Below are positions 15,002-22,369 of a stretch of 24,505 nucleotides of DNA, in pieces. The stretch lies in contig JANXCJ010000010.1 of assembly GCA_025060275.1 (NCBI GenBank), positions 1 to 24,505 on the forward strand. The letters run 5' to 3'. Position 1 is the stretch's first letter; every line of letters begins with the position of its first letter. This stretch comes from Bacteroidia bacterium. GTDB taxonomy: Bacteria; Bacteroidota; Bacteroidia; SpSt-205. The notes under the pieces were generated by a model that worked only from the letters and a program-made list of their open reading frames with translations, was not told the origin of the DNA and did no database searches. Both the position numbers and the translations under genes were made by a program.

Positions 15002-17347
15002 ATGCTTCGCAAAATCTTGCGTTTTCTTGCTGGGATTTCTTTGGGTGTCCTACTCACGATAGGGCTATTAGGCGTAGGTATATACGCTTCAAAAGATGCA
15101 ATCTTAGAGTGGTTTAAGGGGCTACTCTCGCATACTTTCTCTGCAAATCTTAGCTGGAGAAAAATAGGAATAGGGAGTATATGGGAGCTCCCACAGTTCT
15201 CTATTCAGGTGGAAGAATTTCTTATTAGAGGAAGGAGAGGGGATACACTTTTTAGAGCCCATAAAGCCTGGGTTTATCTCAATCTCTGGGCGGTAGTGTT
15301 TAGAAAAAGTTATGTTGTAAATAAAGTCAGACTGGAAGAGCCTACTCTACTGATTAAGTATGATAAGCGAGGCAGGTCTTCATGGGTTGAAATTCTACCT
15401 GGTGGGGACTCCACTAAGTCCTCTCCCTGGGCTGTGGAAAAGCTCATAGTCAAAGGAGGACAGTTTTTGTACGAGGATCATGTGGCTCGGTTTAGCTTGT
15501 GCCTTGGAATAGAGCAGCTCAGAGCTTCTATTTATCATGGAGTGCAAGCGTGGGAAATAGAAAGCAGTACCATAGGTGAAGTGAAGTACTTAAGCAGTCA
15601 GGATAAGTTTTGGCTGAAGGATCATAAATATAGCTTAAAGAGCTTGATTATCTATGACCAGAACTGGCTCATTGCAAAGAGCCTACATTTAGGTATAAAT
15701 GGTCTTATGCTCAAATTAGAGGGAGGGGTGCGCTTGAAGCAAAATCCCCCTGCGGTTTCTCTGCGTTTGAAGCAGATAGCGCTGGACATGGAGACGATGA
15801 GACGCTTGTGGACAGGGGCACCCAAGGAGTTAGAGCATATACCGGTGTCTCTGACAGGAAAAGGAGAAATCATAGGAGACATAGGCAAAGGGCATTTGCC
15901 TCGGGTGCACCTTTGGGTCTCCCTCAAGACGAAAGAACCTTTCCAGATAAGGGGCTATAAGCTTCAAAAAGCATTTGCTAAAGGGGAGCTATACTGGGAC
16001 CCTACCAAAGGACGACAATCCTTTCTTCACTTAGACACATTATTGTGGAGAGGAGCTGAAAATGACTCCCTTCTGGGTTCTGTGATGTATCGCTGGCATA
16101 CTGGGAAGGGTAAGGGGCATCTAAGAGGTACCCTAAGTCTACGCACACTATCTGATTTGGGCTGGGTGAGCGCAGATTCTTTAGAAGGAATGCTTATAGT
16201 GGACCATTTAGCTATAGATTTCTCTAATAAATGGGAGTTTTCAGGAGAAGGAGAATTGCGAGATTTACACATTGAGGATGGAAAAATAGAGAAGGCTTAC
16301 TTCCGGATTTCTCCTTCTACTTTGTTTCTCAAGGGGGTTTCTCTATGGTATCAACAGCATTGGGTCTATGCCTCTGACTTGATCATAGAAAACTATGCTC
16401 GTTTGTGGGATACTACTACTATATCTCCACTGCGTGTGAGGGGGAGAGTAAATCTCCCTGTTCTAAGGCTTGAACGCATAAAGGCTAAGCAGGCGGATAA
16501 AGGGAGTAAAATTGACCTCACTCATGTTGAGCTTCAAGTCTATGCTAAAATAGATACCCTTTATTGGCTATATCGCTGTTATGGACCTGCTTTGATAGAT
16601 TTTTCGGGGTATGGGGATAGTTCGTACATTAAAATCCATAAGATACAAGGCGTGGGGGGAGGCTGGGGTTCTATGGAGATATGCCATGGGCGTTCAGATT
16701 CTCGTGTCTTTTGGGGGGTGAAGGGCCATTTTCAGAACATTCTACTTCCTAAACTGTATCAAGAGTGGCCTGAGCTTGATACGCTCTTTCCCCTTATGCG
16801 GCACTTAGAGGGCAGTGTAAGTGGAGAGTTTCAAGCTATGCTTCCTTTCAAGCAAGGTAGGATAGTTTGGCCAGAGCTTCAAGGGAGCCTCTCCCTTATG
16901 CTTCAGGATTTTGTAGTGGTGGAGAGTCCTTATACTTATAAGCTACTGGAGCTGGTTCCGCTCACAGACTTTAGAAGGATAGAAGTAGGCCGGATAAAAG
17001 CTAATATCTCCATTTCGGAGGGAGTAGTGCGTCTGGATACTACTTGGCTGCGAGCTAATCGTTGGAGAATGCGTGTAGGGGGTATCCATACGCTACGAGG
17101 GGAAATCGGATATGACCTTCTCATAGAAGTGCCTCGCTTACTCTTAGATAAAAGTGCGGAACGCATTCAAGAATGGGTGGAGGAGAGTGAGGGAGAAAGA
17201 GTCAGGCTGAGCATACGAGTAGAGGGAACTACGCAATCGCCTACCTTTCGGTGGAAGGTGGCTAAAAGGGAGAAGGCACAACCTGCTCCCCCTCCAAAAT
17301 CTAAAAGGGAACGAAGGAAAGCTTCTTTACCCGTGGAGGAGCATTAG
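15002..17347 (+). CDS. AsmA-family inner-membrane/periplasmic protein
   Basis: A 781-residue protein. ATG 15002 lies five bases after the previous stop and gives the expected N-terminus: basic residues, then a membrane helix (about 8-29). I prefer it to GTG 14936, which overlaps the previous gene and buries the helix. After the helix come the AsmA signatures L-S-W-R-K-I-G, V-E-E-F-L-I-R-G, D-T-L-F-R-A, then K-V-R-L-E-E-P-T-L-L-I, followed by long beta-rich sequence and a C-terminal L-L-I-E-V-P region before a Lys/Pro-rich tail. AsmA/TamB-like proteins form long periplasmic beta-grooves linked to phospholipid transfer to the outer membrane; direct evidence for this member is lacking. Its position after a GT51 enzyme with a similar N-terminal region suggests joint work in the envelope. 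Confidence 0.82.
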   Translation: MLRKILRFLAGISLGVLLTIGLLGVGIYASKDAILEWFKGLLSHTFSANLSWRKIGIGSIWELPQFSIQVEEFLIRGRRGDTLFRAHKAWVYLNLWAVVFRKSYVVNKVRLEEPTLLIKYDKRGRSSWVEILPGGDSTKSSPWAVEKLIVKGGQFLYEDHVARFSLCLGIEQLRASIYHGVQAWEIESSTIGEVKYLSSQDKFWLKDHKYSLKSLIIYDQNWLIAKSLHLGINGLMLKLEGGVRLKQNPPAVSLRLKQIALDMETMRRLWTGAPKELEHIPVSLTGKGEIIGDIGKGHLPRVHLWVSLKTKEPFQIRGYKLQKAFAKGELYWDPTKGRQSFLHLDTLLWRGAENDSLLGSVMYRWHTGKGKGHLRGTLSLRTLSDLGWVSADSLEGMLIVDHLAIDFSNKWEFSGEGELRDLHIEDGKIEKAYFRISPSTLFLKGVSLWYQQHWVYASDLIIENYARLWDTTTISPLRVRGRVNLPVLRLERIKAKQADKGSKIDLTHVELQVYAKIDTLYWLYRCYGPALIDFSGYGDSSYIKIHKIQGVGGGWGSMEICHGRSDSRVFWGVKGHFQNILLPKLYQEWPELDTLFPLMRHLEGSVSGEFQAMLPFKQGRIVWPELQGSLSLMLQDFVVVESPYTYKLLELVPLTDFRRIEVGRIKANISISEGVVRLDTTWLRANRWRMRVGGIHTLRGEIGYDLLIEVPRLLLDKSAERIQEWVEESEGERVRLSIRVEGTTQSPTFRWKVAKREKAQPAPPPKSKRERRKASLPVEEH

Positions 17348-17367
17348 AAAGCTTCCAAAGACTGAGC

Positions 17368-17375
17368 GATTTTTG
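17368..17375 (+). promoter_or_regulatory. degenerate -7 box for nth
   Basis: GATTTTTG differs from TAnnTTTG only in its first base and ends four bases before ATG 17380. The following bases (TGTT then ATG) are identical to those at mdh. Confidence is lower because of the mismatch and because the operon upstream could read through. Confidence 0.45.
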
Positions 17376-17379
17376 TGTT

Positions 17380-18042
17380 ATGTCCTATTCACCGCAGGAG
17401 AAAGCTGCTTATATTCTTCCGATTCTGGAGAATGAGTATGGGGAGGTTACTACAGAGCTTCGTTATCGCAATCCTTATGAGCTTGTGGTAGCTGTACTTC
17501 TCTCTGCTCAGTGTACAGATGAACGGGTAAATAAAACCACACCTGCTTTTTTTGAGCGTTTTCCTGATTTTTTCTCCTTGGCTAATGCTACGCCAGAGGA
17601 GGTTTTTCCTTATATCCGCAGCATATCCTATCCAAATAGTAAGGCGGAGCGTTTGGTAGCCCTTGCTCGTGCCGTAGTGAAAGAATATGGGGGAGAGTTA
17701 CCTCGGGAGCCTGAGATATTGCAGACACTACCCGGCATAGGAAGAAAAAGTGCAAATGTGATTAGCTCGGTATTGTGGGGAGCTCAGGTCATAGCTGTGG
17801 ATACCCATGTCTTTCGGGTTAGCCGCCGTATAGGCTTAGCTCAGGGAAATACTCCTGAAAAGGTAGAAGAAGAACTTCAGAAAGTAATACCCCCCTCTTA
17901 TTTGGGGCGAGCCCATCACTGGCTTATTTTGTTTGGACGCTATCACTGTACAGCCCGTAAGCCTAAATGTGAGCAGTGCAAGTTTATGAAAGTTTGTAAT
18001 TTCTACATGGAAAGGCAGGAGACACAAAGAGCACCTTCTTAG
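17380..18042 (+). CDS. nth: endonuclease III (DNA glycosylase/AP lyase)
   Basis: Base-excision-repair enzyme that removes oxidised pyrimidines and cuts the abasic site; 220 residues, family length. The helix-hairpin-helix L-P-G-I-G-R-K-S-A-N lies at 117-126 with the catalytic Lys at 123, and D141 in V-D-T-H-V-F-R-V is the catalytic Asp. Four cysteines at 190, 197, 200 and 206 (C-x6-C-x2-C-x5-C) bind the 4Fe-4S cluster. L-L-S-A-Q-C-T-D (40-47) is the standard Nth block. Lys plus Asp with the cluster argues against MutY, which lacks the catalytic Lys. A degenerate -7 box stands four bases before the ATG. Confidence 0.97.
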   Translation: MSYSPQEKAAYILPILENEYGEVTTELRYRNPYELVVAVLLSAQCTDERVNKTTPAFFERFPDFFSLANATPEEVFPYIRSISYPNSKAERLVALARAVVKEYGGELPREPEILQTLPGIGRKSANVISSVLWGAQVIAVDTHVFRVSRRIGLAQGNTPEKVEEELQKVIPPSYLGRAHHWLILFGRYHCTARKPKCEQCKFMKVCNFYMERQETQRAPS

Positions 18043-18091
18043 ATTTTACCAAATTCTTTCCCTTTCTATCAGAAATTGATTACTTCGTACC

Positions 18092-19036
18092 ATGCAGGAT
18101 AAGTTGGAAGCTCTTCGTCGCAAGTACAGCTTACTTGGGCAAGATATTGAACCTTATCTTGAGGGGCTGCTATATAGTCGCTCGCTTACCTATTGGGATT
18201 ATATTGAGTTAGAAACTCTTCTCACACTTCAGAAGCCCCGCACGGACTTCCCGGATGAAATTGTGTTTATCGCTTATCATCAGATCACCGAGCTATACTT
18301 TAAGCTTATTAAGGTAGAACTTTCCCTCCTCTCTGAGGAGAGTTGGCAAGACCCCAAGGTGATCCAAAAACGTCTTCGTCGGATAGAGCGGTATTTCCGT
18401 CATCTCAGCATGAGCTTTGAGATCATGTTAGAGGGCATGGACTCGGAGAACTTCCTGCGCTTCCGCACGGCTCTTCTTCCAGCCAGTGGGTTTCAGTCCG
18501 TGCAGTTTCGTGAGATAGAACTGATGAGTACTGGGCTTCGGCAGCTCTTAGCCCCTCATAAGCGAGATTTCAAGGGAGATAATATTGAGGAGCTTTATGA
18601 TAATATCTACTGGAAGTTTGGCAACTTAGATAACCGAACAGGCGAGAAAACACTTACCTTGAAGCTCTTTGAGCAAAAATATGATGCTCACCTTCGGGCA
18701 CTTGCTCATGAATGGAAAGATAAAAACCTGAACACTCGTTTAGAAGCAGCGCTTACTCGGGGGCAAGTGTCCGAGGAGCTTATTCAGTTATTCCGAGAAG
18801 TAGATATACGAGTAAATATCCAGTGGCGCCTGGTACATTTTCGCACTGCTGCGTATTACCTCAAGAGTGGTGAGAACTCTTTGCCCTCTACTGGAGGCAC
18901 AAACTGGCAGCAGTATCTGCCCCCTAACTACCAGAAAATACAATTTTTCCCCAGCTTATGGACAGATGAGGAAAGAGCCGAATGGGGTAAAGCAGGTTTT
19001 ATAGAGAGCTTCAGGTCAAGTACAGGAGGCCTATAG
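18092..19036 (+). CDS. tryptophan 2,3-dioxygenase
   Basis: Haem enzyme that opens the indole ring of L-tryptophan to N-formylkynurenine; 314 residues, close to the family's length. Landmarks: F-I-A-Y-H63-Q-I-T-E-L-Y-F-K with the distal active-site His; F-R-T-A-L-L-P-A-S-G-F-Q-S (124-136) followed by F-R-E-I-E; H249 in R-L-V-H-F-R as the probable proximal haem ligand; and S-T-G-G-T (266-270), matching the family's GTGGS loop that contacts the substrate. Kynureninase is encoded at 4150; formamidase and kynurenine monooxygenase are not in the window. A weak promoter-like TTACTTCG (18080-18087) sits four bases before the ATG. The last six bases overlap ispF on the other strand. Confidence 0.9.
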   Translation: MQDKLEALRRKYSLLGQDIEPYLEGLLYSRSLTYWDYIELETLLTLQKPRTDFPDEIVFIAYHQITELYFKLIKVELSLLSEESWQDPKVIQKRLRRIERYFRHLSMSFEIMLEGMDSENFLRFRTALLPASGFQSVQFREIELMSTGLRQLLAPHKRDFKGDNIEELYDNIYWKFGNLDNRTGEKTLTLKLFEQKYDAHLRALAHEWKDKNLNTRLEAALTRGQVSEELIQLFREVDIRVNIQWRLVHFRTAAYYLKSGENSLPSTGGTNWQQYLPPNYQKIQFFPSLWTDEERAEWGKAGFIESFRSSTGGL

Positions 19037-19522
19037 GGATTGATCATATTCCACTAGTACTACTGTATAGGCGGCTATTCCCTCTTCTCTACCCAGCGCA
19101 CCCATACCTTCGGGTGTTGTTGCTTTGATGCTAACCGCAGAGGGAGGTACTCCTACTACTTCGCTAATAGCCTGCTGCATAGCAGTATAATAGGGGCTAA
19201 GCTTAGGAGCTTGGGCGATGATTACTGCATCTATGTTTACAATCCTCCATTTCTCCTGATGAAGGATTTGATTGACGGTGTGTAAGAGTGAGCGTGAGTC
19301 TATATTTTTATATTTAGGTTCGGAAGGAGGGAAAAGCTGACCGATGTCTCCCTTGCCGATAGCCCCTAAGAGGGCATCACAGATAGCGTGAAGTAATACA
19401 TCTGCGTCGGAATGTCCCATTAGCCCTTTATCATAAGGGATTGTGACTCCGCCCAGTCGGAGAGGGCGTCCTTGGATAAATTTGTGCGCATCGTATCCTA
19501 TTCCGATGCGGAACTGGCTCAT
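19031..19522 (-). CDS. ispF: 2-C-methyl-D-erythritol 2,4-cyclodiphosphate synthase
   Basis: Fifth step of the MEP pathway: cyclises CDP-methylerythritol 2-phosphate with loss of CMP, giving isoprenoid precursors in the cytoplasm. The 163-residue length is standard. Metal ligands are D11 and H13 in G-Y-D-A-H and H45 in G-H-S-D-A-D-V-L-L-H; D-I-G-Q-L-F-P-P and the C-terminal A-T-T-P-E-G-M-G-A-L-G-R-E-E-G-I-A complete the family signature. A TAGATTTG box at 19530-19537 (minus strand) ends seven bases before the ATG, so a very short leader is expected. The start codon is only four bases from the divergent start at 19527, and the 3' end shares its stop-codon hexamer with the dioxygenase gene. Confidence 0.97.
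   Translation of the reverse strand: MSQFRIGIGYDAHKFIQGRPLRLGGVTIPYDKGLMGHSDADVLLHAICDALLGAIGKGDIGQLFPPSEPKYKNIDSRSLLHTVNQILHQEKWRIVNIDAVIIAQAPKLSPYYTAMQQAISEVVGVPPSAVSIKATTPEGMGALGREEGIAAYTVVLVEYDQSL
19477..19484 (+). promoter_or_regulatory. TAnnTTTG box inside ispF, candidate promoter for 19527-21349
   Basis: TAAATTTG is an exact -7 match on the plus strand, lying within ispF coding sequence. It is 21 bases before ATG 19506 and 42 before ATG 19527. It is the only plus-strand match I found near these starts. As an isolated match inside a gene it could be chance (about 1 in 4096 per position). Confidence 0.4.
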
Positions 19523-19526
19523 ATGG

Positions 19527-20582
19527 ATGCAAATCTATAATAGCTTAGAAGTACAGCTGCCAGTTTCTCCTGTAGCATATGTTTTTTCGGACTCTCTCCG
19601 CGTAGGATACAAAGTGATGGCTGAGCTGAGTCAAGGATGGAGAGGTCCCCGCTTACCTTTCTGGCAAAAGGAGAGCTGGCAGCTTCAGCGGCAGCTAAGT
19701 GTGTCCTCTAATGCGGTACTTTACATAGAAGGGGTAGTAGGGACCATCTCCGTGTGGCAAGGCAAAAGGTTGCTCTTTCAGGGCGGTGGTCCATGCGTTT
19801 GGGTGCCTCTCTTGAAAGAGGCGGGAGGCTCCATTCTTCTGAGGGGTTATGAGGGAAGTGGAATTAATGGAGGTATTTATCTCCTTTCCCGGGCTGATAG
19901 TATCGGTTGGCCTGCTGAGCCCTACCCCGAGGACAGCGGCTTTTTCTGTAAGGGAAACTTCTATATCCTTACTCCGCAAGCCGCTCTCACGATAGAGGGA
20001 ATTTCAAGGACTGATGCATGCCAAGGCTATCCTTTTTTCCCCTCTGCTAGGGTACGCCAAGCCTTGAGAAAACTTGGAGTTTGCTTTTGCATTTTACCTC
20101 CTTCTCAGCAGGGCAAAGAACCCTCTCCGGTCTCACCTCACATATTTTTCATTCTTATATCGCTGGTAGGATTGGTTGTGTGGAGGCTTCCTACTCTACG
20201 GGAGGTAATTTGGCTGGGATGGCTCCGTCCTATCCCTACAAATTTGATAGAGACAATTATAGGTATAGTGCTGCTTGGACTACTTAGCGGCTTCTTATGG
20301 GGGAGAATATCGCCTTTCGTGGTAGGGCTTTGGGGACTGTTTCTTGTTGCGGAGGGCCTTTTTATAGGACTGAAGGGGGGAGAGTTTCAGTGGTGTTGGC
20401 AAAGCTGGCTCCCACTGGTGATGGTAGGCTTAGTAGGAGCTACTGTAGATGCTTCGTTTGTAAGGCCCTGGATAATAATGAGCTGGCTAATGAGAGCTTC
20501 TCGTCTTTCTATTGCTTTTCCTGATTTTGCTTACCTTTGCGCTGCCGAAGTATTTATCTATATTTTGAGCTTAACTGCATGA
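19527..20582 (+). CDS. jelly-roll-like/multi-pass membrane protein upstream of hemD (possible DUF4271)
   Basis: A 351-residue protein of unknown function in two parts. Residues about 45-190 look like a beta-sandwich: L-P-F-W-Q-K-E-S-W-Q-L, V-L-Y-I-E-G-V-V-G-T-I-S-V-W-Q-G-K and L-L-R-G-Y-E-G resemble sugar-binding jelly-roll domains of family-2 glycosidases. From about 204 there are roughly five hydrophobic segments (204-219, 240-258, 262-282, 294-310, 333-349), ending in A-Y-L-C-A-A-E-V-F-I-Y. That ending and the position directly before hemD fit the Bacteroidota DUF4271 membrane family, which I recall next to hemD; I could not confirm it. ATG 19506 is an equally possible start that would overlap ispF by 17 bases; the frame is open from 19443. 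No signal peptide is evident. ATGA overlap with hemD. Confidence 0.6.
   Translation: MQIYNSLEVQLPVSPVAYVFSDSLRVGYKVMAELSQGWRGPRLPFWQKESWQLQRQLSVSSNAVLYIEGVVGTISVWQGKRLLFQGGGPCVWVPLLKEAGGSILLRGYEGSGINGGIYLLSRADSIGWPAEPYPEDSGFFCKGNFYILTPQAALTIEGISRTDACQGYPFFPSARVRQALRKLGVCFCILPPSQQGKEPSPVSPHIFFILISLVGLVVWRLPTLREVIWLGWLRPIPTNLIETIIGIVLLGLLSGFLWGRISPFVVGLWGLFLVAEGLFIGLKGGEFQWCWQSWLPLVMVGLVGATVDASFVRPWIIMSWLMRASRLSIAFPDFAYLCAAEVFIYILSLTA
19530..19537 (-). promoter_or_regulatory. TAnnTTTG -7 box for ispF
   Basis: The minus strand reads TAGATTTG, then seven bases, then the ispF ATG at 19522. The box lies inside the first codons of the divergent gene, so the two genes' control and coding sequences interlock. 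Confidence 0.6.
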
Positions 20583-21349
20583 AGCGCATAAGGAGTATAT
20601 TTATTGCTTTACCTCCGCCTCCAGCAGACTCGCCTTATTACGACTTAGCCCGCTCTTGGAAGGTAGAAATTCACTTTGCAAACCTGGTGGAGACTCAGGG
20701 TATGTCGTTAGCCGAATTTCGGGAACAGGGGATTAGTCCTCTTGATTATGGGGCTTACATCTTTGCAGGTAAGCAAGCAGTGGAGCATTTTTTTCGGCTT
20801 ATGCAGGAAATGCGGTTGGACATACCTGCAGAAAGCCGCTTCTTATGTGTAGGAGAGGCGGTTGCGCAGCATCTTTATCAATATATTCCGGGTGCTCTTC
20901 GGCGGCGCACATACTCCCAAGCAAAAAGCTTAGATGAACTTATACCCTACATGCGTAAGTATGCTCAGCTCAAATACTTGTATGTAGGAGGCGGAATAGC
21001 TCCCCTTCAATTTTTTGCGGAAGCGCAGCGGTACAATCTCTCCGTCTCCATTGTGCGGGTATATCATGTGCGGTATATACCCTTACCTGAAGGTCTAAGA
21101 AGAAAGAGATTTTCCGTACTTTGCTTCCCTTCTGTCAGTAGTGTGATGGCGTGGAAAAATTTATATCCTAATTATCAGCAGAAAAATATGACCATATTAG
21201 TATTTGGTCAGGACACATATAGAATTGCGCAATCAGAGGGATTTCAGGTTACAGATTATGCACCCCGAGGAGAAGTACATTCTCTTTTGTCTCTTCTTTC
21301 CCATTTTTTGCGCTCGCATGTCGGTAGGAAAGCCTCTATAAAGAGTTGA
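20579..21349 (+). CDS. hemD: uroporphyrinogen-III synthase
   Basis: Closes and inverts ring D of hydroxymethylbilane to give uroporphyrinogen III, the precursor of haem. The 256-residue product starts at ATG 20579, which overlaps the previous stop as ATGA; earlier in-frame starts would lie inside the upstream gene. HemD sequences are poorly conserved, but the Bacteroidota-type blocks are present: D-Y-G-A-Y-I-F-A-G-K-Q-A-V-E-H-F-F (family: FTSRNAIDHFF), F-L-C-V-G-E-A-V-A-Q-H-L, R-R-R-T-Y, V-R-V-Y-H-V-R-Y, C-F-P-S-V-S-S-V (family: FFSPSGI) and a late V-F-G-Q-D-T-Y-R-I-A. Haem is needed by the dioxygenase encoded nearby, although that is not evidence of a shared operon. porP follows after 34 bases with its own promoter box. 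Confidence 0.82.
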   Translation: MKRIRSIFIALPPPPADSPYYDLARSWKVEIHFANLVETQGMSLAEFREQGISPLDYGAYIFAGKQAVEHFFRLMQEMRLDIPAESRFLCVGEAVAQHLYQYIPGALRRRTYSQAKSLDELIPYMRKYAQLKYLYVGGGIAPLQFFAEAQRYNLSVSIVRVYHVRYIPLPEGLRRKRFSVLCFPSVSSVMAWKNLYPNYQQKNMTILVFGQDTYRIAQSEGFQVTDYAPRGEVHSLLSLLSHFLRSHVGRKASIKS

Positions 21350-21371
21350 CTTAATTATGATGAAAAGTTAT

Positions 21372-21379
21372 TACCTTTG
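21372..21379 (+). promoter_or_regulatory. TAnnTTTG -7 box for porP
   Basis: TACCTTTG, an exact match, is followed by four bases and then GTG 21384. A TTG at 21346-21348 lies 23 bases upstream of the box, somewhat far for a -33 element. The box decides the porP start: the upstream ATGs at 21357 and 21360 would lie before the predicted transcription start. Confidence 0.65.
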
Positions 21380-21383
21380 GAGC

Positions 21384-22313
21384 GTGCGGGTTGGGCGACT
21401 ACTCTGGCTGGGCGCAGCACTTATGTGGGCTCAGCAGGACCCTCAGTTTACTCAGTATATGTATAATCGCTTTGGTTTGAACCCTGCAGCTGCAGGATAC
21501 GCAGGGGCGTGGCAATTCTTCGGGGTGGGACGACTGCAGTGGATAGGTATAGATGGTCATCCCATAACTTATGCTGTAACGGCTAATACACCTGTGACAT
21601 TTTTGCGAGGCGGTGTAGGAGTACAAGTTTTAGGAGATCAAATCGGTCCCTTCCGTACTACGGATATAAAGGCGGCTTATGCTTTTCGTATTCCTATAGG
21701 AGGTGGAGGCTCTGCCTTACAGATAGGTGTAGCAGGTGGCGTCATAAATAAAACCCTGGACGGTGCTTCTCTTCGTCCGGAGCAGATTCCTGACCCTACT
21801 CTTTTCAATAGAGCCTCCTCTTTATTACTTCCTGATGTAGGAGCGGGTCTATACTTCACTCTTCCCGAAGATAAATTCTACATGGGTTTTTCTGCTATGC
21901 ACTTGACAGAGCCTGCCCTGAAAGATTTTACTTCTACGGGGCGCAGTAGAGTTCCACGCCATTTTTATGCTACTGCGGGTTATACGGCTCGGCTTTCAGA
22001 GAATGTAGACCTTATCCCGTCTGCTTTCTTCAAGCTGGCTGGCTCTCAATATATGGTGGAAGGGAATTTATCCCTGCGGGTTGAATCCGTAGTTTTGGGG
22101 GCTTCTTACCGCTTGGGTGATGCGGTGTGTGCTCTGCTGGGACTGCAGGCCACCGAGAGTCTGTTTGTGGGGTATTCTTATGACTATACTCTCTCTCGCT
22201 TAGGGGCAGTTACCACAGGCTCACATGAATTGGTAATCCTGTACACATTAGCACCCGCTTTTCGGTTGATCCCGCCTGACTTAGGGGTGAGAGATAAGAA
22301 AGACTTCAGATAA
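21384..22313 (+). CDS. type IX secretion system outer-membrane protein PorP/SprF
   Basis: Outer-membrane barrel of the PorP/SprF family, a partner of the GldK/GldN ring in the type IX secretion and gliding apparatus. GTG 21384 gives 309 residues with a clean signal peptide (M-R-V-G-R-L-L-W-L-G-A-A-L-M-W-A-Q). The mature start Q-Q-D-P-Q-F-T-Q-Y-M-Y-N-R and N-P-A-A-A-G-Y is the family signature, followed by R-L-Q-W-I-G-I-D-G-H-P and G-D-Q-I-G-P-F. Starting at ATG 21357 would add nine residues ahead of the signal peptide. Type IX loci often carry several PorP/SprF paralogues; this one heads the gldKLM cluster and is the likely core copy. The gene order porP-gldK-gldL-gldM matches Porphyromonas and other Bacteroidota. 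Confidence 0.92.
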   Translation: MRVGRLLWLGAALMWAQQDPQFTQYMYNRFGLNPAAAGYAGAWQFFGVGRLQWIGIDGHPITYAVTANTPVTFLRGGVGVQVLGDQIGPFRTTDIKAAYAFRIPIGGGGSALQIGVAGGVINKTLDGASLRPEQIPDPTLFNRASSLLLPDVGAGLYFTLPEDKFYMGFSAMHLTEPALKDFTSTGRSRVPRHFYATAGYTARLSENVDLIPSAFFKLAGSQYMVEGNLSLRVESVVLGASYRLGDAVCALLGLQATESLFVGYSYDYTLSRLGAVTTGSHELVILYTLAPAFRLIPPDLGVRDKKDFR

Positions 22314-22322
22314 ACCTAATAC

Positions 22323-22351
22323 TTGCATATATGAAAAGAGGCGTATATTTG
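22323..22351 (+). promoter_or_regulatory. candidate promoter for gldK
   Basis: TTG at 22323-22325 and TATATTTG at 22344-22351 are separated by 18 bases, close to the -33/-7 arrangement of Bacteroidota promoters, and this is the best pair in the window. Predicted transcription start is near 22355, after the upstream ATG at 22331 and before ATG 22370. Confidence 0.55.
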
Positions 22352-22369
22352 CAGCAATCTTTTAGGAGC

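Noticed and set aside
22364..22368. Shine-Dalgarno AGGAG before gldK.
   Set aside because: It is one base from ATG 22370, too close to work as a ribosome-binding site.
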